Source: Candidatus Tayloriibacteriota bacterium (GTDB taxonomy: Bacteria; Patescibacteriota; Minisyncoccia; Phycocordibacterales; JARIHA01). From it: a stretch of DNA of 9,777 bases. Where the stretch lies: positions 1-9,777 of the forward strand of contig JARIHA010000003.1 of the NCBI GenBank assembly GCA_029288475.1, written 5' to 3'. The translations under genes were made by a program, and so were the position numbers. The notes under the pieces were generated by a model. The model had not been told where the DNA came from and made no database searches. It was given only the letters and a program-made list of their open reading frames with translations. Positions 6,901 through 9,777 of this stretch are shown piece after piece; within the stretch, counting starts at the first letter, position 1, and each line of letters opens with the position of its first letter.

Positions 6901-7201
6901 CACTTGTAGCGGCGGAGCTAAGATCAATAGCCGGTGTAATTGCTGTAGAATTTTTATTTGGCAAATAGGGAAAATCTAGGGAGTCTCCGTAAAGAACGTT
7001 GCCAATTGATGGGTCTCCAGTATCAAAGGTCCCCCATTGTTCAGTACCCACCCATCCGGCTGGCAAACCAGGTGCAGTTACCTCGTCAAAATTTTCACTA
7101 TACAGTGTTGCCGCAGATGCAGTAAGCGGAACCAGTCCGCCAAAGGCACTAAAAACAAGAGCAATCGACACAAAAGACGCTGTGCATATTTTTTTTACCA
7201 T
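3920..7201 (-). CDS. Secreted multidomain dockerin protein with LamG-like and Ig-like domains
   Basis: 1093 residues, cytoplasm to outside. Order: signal peptide (1-30, ending ASA); jelly-roll/MAM-like domain (33-200: SENFDEVTAPGLPAGW, YIDNLLITG); Gly/Thr linker; LamG/concanavalin-type domain (about 240-458: MTVGASYAP, FWINPDG, WNHVVVT, VKIYVNGQL, GKLDEVMIFGRAL); a short Ig-like segment to 498; Ig-like domains at about 510-598, 605-712 and 717-800; a beta-rich domain (about 805-1012) ending IWTKHMSEYITYTQTP; Gly5 and Gly8 linkers (1020-1036); and a two-repeat type I dockerin. Dockerin calcium loops: Asp1046, Asn1048, Asp1050, Asp1057 and Asp1073, Asn1075, Asp1077, Asp1084. The mature chain has six cysteines in three local pairs (110/191, 540/580, 972/989), consistent with disulfides. 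No hydrolase motif is evident, so an adhesive or carbohydrate-binding role is inferred. The next gene encodes a membrane-anchored cohesin, the natural partner. The ATG at 7201 precedes a typical KK-rich signal peptide; no Shine-Dalgarno motif. Confidence 0.88.
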   Translation of the reverse strand: MVKKICTASFVSIALVFSAFGGLVPLTASAATLYSENFDEVTAPGLPAGWVGTEQWGTFDTGDPSIGNVLYGDSLDFPYLPNKNSTAITPAIDLSSAATSGANLSFITRCETEYTLPTATSSDYMALELSPDGSTFSEFMRWNRFTFDQNAFLPVLHQFTGLALPAADLTSHFTMRFRWVTNAEDNIYDGCYIDNLLITGTGTTTGNNGGGGTTTPSIAFSGSSPANGSTISASSTIIGLTTTDQENHEAFVSLDHDLKFWSPMSAASGAMPVDLAGNSTITSVNAPTQDMGVFGSSTNFIGSSLQYMTVGASYAPLPAFTDSFWINPDGTANGNATILRLGDADVRLANNTNLRFSDGENGYEIDNVITPSTWNHVVVTGGNNQVKIYVNGQLRSTQNFIDAGDGVDRSIQSPLTTIGRYFTDGRADAGYYTGKLDEVMIFGRALDGGEVLSLFNAGANQYSHQFTVLANGTHTAQGFSQNTDGVMGNTSTLSFIVTGGTGTTTATSTVPVITVVSPLNNSIASSTVPVNITLNQTGVCSYILDSTSTSVSLAASSNNLSFSGSLSGLTAGSHTLALTCSPLTGNATATSTVLFTVNSGGTGNGQLPFVSNAVIGSYPAHLGEVDLTLTFNDQGGAGMDTSVSPVVTINGLSGSPYTVNQTSYSSTTWMGSFNLLDQNEMATGTIAVTGARDVSGNVMSDNLSAGSFAVDTVSILGPQAVLTGAPSGVITGTSTITITVGGTNVASYKYRIDGGAFGAETSTSTPITLSGVNPGFHTIEVIGKDSTGVWRSLNAATKASWLQSGDGFNATSDSNGTVVNVTGNGTSVFVPSGYSGGGTSTLTLIANGTNGSINFSNSTSTFASPVSLASPLLIQASTTLGMVTLAIPANAVISGSANWNGIFNFPALEASSTVAIVPDSGQNAAFSAGIVLGSIGNDLTSSKGMRIFIPGQGGKSVGFISGGVFTPITTICTDDSQVTGDALSPSVACKLTSGNDLIIWTKHMSEYITYTQTPVAAVAGGGGGAVASGGGGGGGGIIYPYAGRGDLNGDGKINLADLNLLMAAWGKSNSSADFNSDGTVDLKDLNILMSNWK

Positions 7202-7230
7202 ACGTCTATTTATTAAACCAAACTGATAAT

Positions 7231-7277
7231 TTCTTTTCTGAAAAGAACTTCTCTTGTGAGAACTCGACCGTTCTTTT
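7231..7277 (-). promoter_or_regulatory. Leader RNA with mutually exclusive hairpins before the dockerin gene
   Basis: Minus-strand order: segment 1 AAAAGAAC (7270-7277), segment 2 GTTCTTTT (7241-7248), segment 3 AAAAGAA (7231-7237). Segment 2 can pair with segment 1 (8 bp), enclosing an inner TTCTC-ACAA-GAGAA hairpin (7249-7262), or with segment 3 (7 bp, 3-nt loop). The two folds exclude each other. Such arrangements can control expression, but I recognise no riboswitch class, and the runs are simple A/G and T/C tracts that could pair by chance. Confidence 0.35.
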
Positions 7278-7309
7278 TCCTATAGTTCAGCCAATGCTAA
7301 AGACGAGTT

Positions 7310-7337
7310 TTTATAAGCTCTCTTACATAATAGACAA
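7310..7337 (-). promoter_or_regulatory. Promoter candidate for the dockerin-cohesin operon
   Basis: On the minus strand TTGTCT (7332-7337) and TATAAA (7310-7315) are spaced by 16 bp. The predicted start near 7303 gives a leader of about 100 nt before the ATG at 7201. The -35 overlaps the end of the terminator of the upstream kinase gene, so one unit ends as the next begins. A weaker TATAGG at about 7279-7284 is an alternative -10. Confidence 0.45.
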
Positions 7338-7374
7338 AGAAAAAAACAGCAACTGAGTGCTGTTTTTTCTTTGT
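7334..7374 (-). terminator. Intrinsic terminator of the P-loop kinase gene
   Basis: A stem of about 17 bp pairs the arm 7334-7351 (ACAAAG, seven A, CAGCA) with 7358-7374 (TGCTG, six T, CTTTGT), with one bulged A and a 6-nt loop (ACTGAG). On the minus strand the 3' arm supplies a U7 run. The hairpin begins 30 nt after the kinase stop codon. Because the arm is A-rich on one strand and T-rich on the other, it could terminate in both directions. Confidence 0.78.
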
Positions 7375-7404
7375 AAGAATAAATTGGAAAAGGAATCGAT
7401 CTCT

Positions 7405-7956
7405 CTAAATCGCCGCCGAAGCAAGGCATGCATCTATTTTCTTAAAAAGCTCCACTTCGGTAGAATCATTTTGTACCAGACAATCCGCCATTCCAATCAC
7501 TGCATCTACGTCAAACGTATTTGGATCACCTTTTCTCTCTGTATCCTCCTGTGACTTGAACATTTCAAAAGTAATATTGTCTCCAATTCTGTTTCGAGCC
7601 TTTGCCCGCTCATAGCGCACTTCTACCGGCGCTTCAACTGCAATAAGAAAAAAACTGTTGCCAAATTCCTGCTTTAATATTTTTATCTCCGCCGTATTTC
7701 GAAAACCGGAGATCACAGTATCGCCAGTAACCCTCTTGATGGATTCTTCAGCAAGATACCCTCCTCCGCGCTCCTTCCTTGCCTGAAGAACAAACTTCTG
7801 CCCGCTTGCGCGATCTATCGGCACGCCGTGCTTTTTCATTTCCTCGCGTAAAATGTCACCCATAGAGATGTGAGCATATGCTTTCTTTACCAAATATCCT
7901 GCGGCTGTGTCTTTGCCTGATGATGGATGACCAACGATGCCAATGATTTTTTTCAT
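7405..7956 (-). CDS. P-loop nucleotide kinase, UPF0200 / dephospho-CoA kinase-like
   Basis: 183 residues, cytosolic. The Walker A motif GHPSSGKDT spans residues 9-17 (Lys15). It is followed by SMGDILREEMKKHGV (31-45), GDTVISGFRNTAEIKILKQEF (78-98), and a lid-like basic segment RYERAKARNRIGDNITFEMF (114-133) that leads into SQEDTERKGD. This order (P-loop, MGD-xx-REE, V-x-x-G-x-R-x-x-AE, F-x-L-(I/V)-AV-x-A-x-x-x-x-R-x-x-R) matches the UPF0200 family of small NMP-kinase-fold proteins, often labelled dephospho-CoA kinase or adenylate kinase-like. The likely reaction is phosphate transfer from ATP to a nucleotide or CoA precursor; the substrate is not shown by the sequence. The ATG at 7956 lacks a Shine-Dalgarno motif; an extended -10 (TGGTATACT) lies just upstream. 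The HD-hydrolase gene ends 25 bp upstream, so co-transcription is plausible. A terminator follows the stop. Confidence 0.82.
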   Translation of the reverse strand: MKKIIGIVGHPSSGKDTAAGYLVKKAYAHISMGDILREEMKKHGVPIDRASGQKFVLQARKERGGGYLAEESIKRVTGDTVISGFRNTAEIKILKQEFGNSFFLIAVEAPVEVRYERAKARNRIGDNITFEMFKSQEDTERKGDPNTFDVDAVIGMADCLVQNDSTEVELFKKIDACLASAAI

Positions 7957-7969
7957 AATTTATTCGAAC

Positions 7970-7997
7970 AGTATACCATATTTATTCCAACACAAAA
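7970..7997 (-). promoter_or_regulatory. Extended -10 promoter candidate for the kinase gene
   Basis: On the minus strand TATACT (7970-7975) is preceded by TGG, giving a TGn extended -10. A weak TTTTGT (-35-like) lies 16 bp upstream, inside the end of the HD gene. Transcription would start near 7963, leaving a leader of only about 7 nt before the ATG at 7956. Confidence 0.45.
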
Positions 7998-8638
7998 TCA
8001 GGAAGAGTTTTCATGATCGCTTCTATTGAAATATCGTTGATATCTTCCGGCGTCATCGGAGACAGCTTCATCTTTGCAAACAGTTGATGCTCGATATCTA
8101 CCAGGCAATCAGTATACTTCTCAGCCGTCTTTTTGGACTCATCATTTGAATTGACCCATCGGGTACTTCTTCCAAGCAGATCGGTTATCCTGCCGCGAAG
8201 CGACAGCACGCCTCGAGGATTTACCCGCATGTCAGAATAGGCGCAGATCTTTTTTTCAAAATCAACACCATCAGCATTCTCGCACGCCTTACGAAAACCG
8301 ACCGCATCAATCAAAGCCAGTGTTCCCTCACTAACGCCAATTTCTTGGGCGATCATGTAGGTGCCCTTATGTTCCTCCCCATATTTTTCTACAAAAGAAT
8401 CCTGCACTTTTTTCCAATGAGCAACTCCAAGTGGTTCAAAGAATTCTGGAAACTGATCAAGCCGAAACTTGATGATATTTGCCATATCATGCAAAAGACA
8501 CGCAGAAACGACCCGCCTCTTATTTACTTCAGGAAGATGGTCACAAATGAGCGAGGCAACGGAAGCCACTCGATACATATGTGACTGCAAGCTTGGCATG
8601 ATCTGGTAATGCTCGTACCAGTCAGAAATCTTTTTCAT
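7982..8638 (-). CDS. HD-domain phosphohydrolase
   Basis: 218 residues, cytosolic. The HD metal-site pattern is visible: His20 (LQSHMYRVA), His50-Asp51 (CLLHDMANI), His90 (EEHKGTYMIAQEIG) and Asp136 (AYSDMRV). HD proteins hydrolyse phosphate esters of nucleotides, cyclic nucleotides or related compounds; this one has no partner domain, and the substrate cannot be read from sequence. After about residue 140 comes a helical tail (LSLRGRITDLLGRSTRWVNS, then a Lys/Glu-rich stretch). The start chosen is the ATG at 8638: an in-frame TTG at 8662 is unlikely because the consensus -10 TATAAT lies between the two and would be inside the coding region. The upstream DUF892 gene ends 35 bp away and the kinase gene begins 25 bp downstream, but the promoter evidence suggests the HD gene can also be transcribed by itself. 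Confidence 0.85.
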   Translation of the reverse strand: MKKISDWYEHYQIMPSLQSHMYRVASVASLICDHLPEVNKRRVVSACLLHDMANIIKFRLDQFPEFFEPLGVAHWKKVQDSFVEKYGEEHKGTYMIAQEIGVSEGTLALIDAVGFRKACENADGVDFEKKICAYSDMRVNPRGVLSLRGRITDLLGRSTRWVNSNDESKKTAEKYTDCLVDIEHQLFAKMKLSPMTPEDINDISIEAIMKTLPDFVLE

Positions 8639-8644
8639 GCCACG

Positions 8645-8653
8645 ATTATAGCA
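8645..8653 (-). promoter_or_regulatory. Consensus extended -10 box of the HD gene, leaderless geometry
   Basis: On the minus strand TGCTATAAT (8645-8653) is a perfect TATAAT with the TGn extension. Exactly 6 nt separate it from the ATG at 8638, so transcription should start at or next to the A of the start codon. No good -35 is seen at the usual distance (TTAAGT at 16 bp is weak), which is normal for extended -10 promoters. Confidence 0.6.
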
Positions 8654-8673
8654 CGGCCACAAAATGACTTAAA

Positions 8674-9171
8674 CTAGGCAACCTTCATGACACTTTCGTT
8701 GACCGAAGATTCTGCCACTTCCGCAAGTTTTTCTTCTGCCTCCTGCTCTTCTTCCAAGTTTGACTGAAGTAGATCTACTACGTCTTCCAAACCGAGAAGT
8801 TCTGCCCATTCAATAGCAGTCATGTATCCGGCCATTTCATAATATTCCACATGTCGCGCCGCTCCAATAATGGATGCATCCATAGCCTCTGACGACATAT
8901 CCTGATCCATCAACCATTCAGCATCAGTAATAATTCCACGTATACCTTCCACCTTTGTCTTCTTTGGACTAACCTCCAAAATTTGAAAAATTTCTTCAAG
9001 GCGGCCTTTTTGTTCTTTTGTCTCTTCAAGATGATGGTCCAAAGCGGCTTTCAGATCCTTGTCGGTAGCATTTTTTATCATGGCCGGCAAAGCATCGATG
9101 ATCTTGGACTCTATGTCGTAAATAGCCTCGATCTTCAACAACAGCAACGCGTTAAGACTTTCAAATTTCAT
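8674..9171 (-). CDS. DUF892 / YciE-YciF family ferritin-like protein
   Basis: 165 residues forming a predicted all-helical, ferritin-like bundle in the cytosol. Family landmarks are clear: IYDIESKIIDALPAMIKNAT (17-36), LKAALDHHLEETKEQKGRLEEIF (40-62), the AARHVEYYEMAGYMTAIEWAELLG block (104-127) and LLQSNLEEEQEAEEKLAEVA (134-153). Acidic and His residues at the expected metal positions are kept (Glu21, Glu49/50, His107, Glu109, Glu112, Glu140-142). YciF-type proteins are stress-induced in other bacteria; the precise reaction is unknown, and a di-iron or metal-binding role is inferred. The C-terminal 12 residues (SSVNESVMKVA) are not part of the core. The ATG at 9171 has no Shine-Dalgarno motif; a near-palindrome lies immediately upstream. 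purC is divergent on the other side of a 158-bp gap. Confidence 0.9.
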   Translation of the reverse strand: MKFESLNALLLLKIEAIYDIESKIIDALPAMIKNATDKDLKAALDHHLEETKEQKGRLEEIFQILEVSPKKTKVEGIRGIITDAEWLMDQDMSSEAMDASIIGAARHVEYYEMAGYMTAIEWAELLGLEDVVDLLQSNLEEEQEAEEKLAEVAESSVNESVMKVA

Positions 9172-9177
9172 AATAAT

Positions 9178-9200
9178 GCATGATTATTGATAATACATGC
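9178..9200. repeat. Near-palindrome upstream of the DUF892 start
   Basis: GCATG-ATTAT (9178-9187), a TG centre, then ATAAT-A-CATGC (9190-9200) form a 23-bp inverted repeat with a single extra A. It lies 7-29 bp upstream of the DUF892 ATG and overlaps TATTAT (minus strand, 9190-9195), a possible -10. It could be an operator or a 5'-UTR hairpin; no repressor gene is visible nearby. Confidence 0.4.
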
Positions 9201-9218
9201 TTATAGACGAGAATTGCC

Positions 9219-9254
9219 TGCAAAGCTTGCAATATATCCTTTTTCACCTAGTAT
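9219..9254 (+). promoter_or_regulatory. Promoter candidate for purC with overlapping inverted repeat
   Basis: TTGCAA (9227-9232) and TAGTAT (9249-9254) are 16 bp apart on the plus strand; transcription would start near 9261, about 69 nt before the purC ATG. The -35 overlaps a perfect inverted repeat, TGCAA-AGC-TTGCA (9219-9231), a possible operator. A small perfect hairpin, GGAGC-TTT-GCTCC (9266-9278), follows in the leader, without a U tract. Confidence 0.35.
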
Positions 9255-9329
9255 GAATGAGTATCGGAGCTTTGCTCCTTGAAACTCAAAAAACGACCAT
9301 AAACGAGTAACACTGTTTGGACCAATACT

Positions 9330-9777
9330 ATGAAAGAATTACCAGCTCAACTAAACTGGAAGCCCTTGGACGGACTCAAACTTCTGGATCGCGGCAAAGT
9401 GCGCGAACGATATGAACTCCCAGATCATCCCGAACTTCTGTTCTTTGTCACTTCGGACCGCGTCAGCGCGCATGACATTATCTTACCTTTCACCGCACCC
9501 TTGAAGGGAACCGTTCTGAACTTTCTGGACTACTGGTGGCGAAACCAGCTTATGGACATACCCCATGACGTGGTGACAATCGGCCCAGCCATTGATAAAT
9601 ACCTTCCTTCTTCACTCAGGAACAATGGCGAACTCCATCGGCACGGACGGGTGGTTAAGAAAAAAACCATGGATCCAGTCGAATCGATCGTGCGTGGCAA
9701 ATTGACGGGAACCGGTCTTTCGCAATACCGCCATGATCGCACAGTATGCGGACAAAGGCTACCCCCAGGCCTTGAGG
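9330..9777 (+). CDS. purC: SAICAR synthetase (PurC), 5' portion; continues past the window
   Basis: Phosphoribosylaminoimidazole-succinocarboxamide synthase joins CAIR and aspartate using ATP, in de novo purine synthesis. From the ATG at 9330 the frame stays open for 149 codons to the edge. Family blocks appear in order: LLDRGKVRERYEL (18-30), the ATP-binding loop; FFVTSDRVSAHDIILP (38-53); KGTVLNFLDYWW (59-70); then KKTMDPVESIVRGKLTGTGLSQY (107-129) and VCGQRLPPGLE (134-144). These cover the N-terminal lobe and the start of the substrate-binding region; the rest of the protein lies outside. No clear Shine-Dalgarno motif is present (GGACC lies about 8 nt upstream). It is the only plus-strand gene here and is divergent from DUF892. 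Its presence suggests at least part of the purine pathway, which many Patescibacteria lack. Confidence 0.93.
   Translation, partial: MKELPAQLNWKPLDGLKLLDRGKVRERYELPDHPELLFFVTSDRVSAHDIILPFTAPLKGTVLNFLDYWWRNQLMDIPHDVVTIGPAIDKYLPSSLRNNGELHRHGRVVKKKTMDPVESIVRGKLTGTGLSQYRHDRTVCGQRLPPGLE

Noticed and set aside
3920..7201. Classical cellulosome component or glycoside hydrolase
   Set aside because: No catalytic hydrolase domain is recognisable; the domains are jelly-roll, LamG-like and Ig-like, followed by the dockerin.
8639..8662. TTG start for the HD gene
   Set aside because: The extension would place the consensus TATAAT box inside the coding region and adds eight residues (MWPCYNRG) of no family character.
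1..9777. CRISPR array, tRNA, rRNA, insertion sequence or phage genes
   Set aside because: No regularly spaced direct repeats, no cloverleaf or rRNA-like stretch, and no transposase, integrase or phage protein motifs were found on either strand by eye.

Overview
The window looks like chromosome from a small-genome, secretion-capable bacterium of the Candidate Phyla Radiation (Patescibacteria, Parcubacteria-like). That is an inference. It rests on compact spacing, on Shine-Dalgarno motifs being almost absent, and on a secreted multidomain protein whose design (jelly-roll, LamG, Ig-like repeats, a beta domain, poly-Gly linker, terminal dockerin) is one I associate with that group. No rRNA, tRNA, CRISPR array, transposase or phage gene is visible.

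Layout: eight of the nine genes are on the minus strand. Read in minus-strand order from high to low coordinates they are a DUF892/YciF ferritin-like protein (8674-9171), an HD-domain phosphohydrolase (7982-8638), a P-loop kinase of the UPF0200/dephospho-CoA-kinase type (7405-7956) with its terminator, a 1093-residue secreted dockerin protein (3920-7201), a membrane-anchored cohesin protein (3150-3917) with a strong terminator, a two-HKD phospholipase D/cardiolipin synthase-like enzyme (1970-3043), enolase (562-1857) with a long terminator-like hairpin, and the start of a small unknown protein with a faint MazG-like pattern (1-361, cut by the window edge). The only plus-strand gene is the 5' part of purC (9330 to the right edge), divergent from DUF892.

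The centrepiece is the dockerin-cohesin gene pair. The dockerin gene comes first, and its stop codon lies 2 nt before the ATG of the cohesin gene. The predicted product is a two-part surface system: a secreted adhesin- or lectin-like protein whose C-terminal calcium-binding dockerin could be held by a cohesin displayed on the outer face of the membrane by one C-terminal transmembrane helix. No glycoside hydrolase domain is visible, so this is probably not a classical cellulosome; attachment to another cell or to a polymer is more likely. The operon has its own promoter candidate, followed by a leader of about 100 nt that can fold into mutually exclusive hairpins.

The other genes are housekeeping: glycolysis (enolase), phospholipid remodelling (PLD family), nucleotide or cofactor metabolism (P-loop kinase, HD hydrolase, PurC) and stress-related iron or redox protection (DUF892). 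Several of them have a -10-like hexamer ending exactly 6 nt before the ATG, which suggests leaderless transcripts. Three gene starts (PLD, cohesin, HD) are placed at an internal ATG rather than at an upstream in-frame TTG, because the TTG lies in a terminator tail, inside the preceding gene, or upstream of the -10 box.
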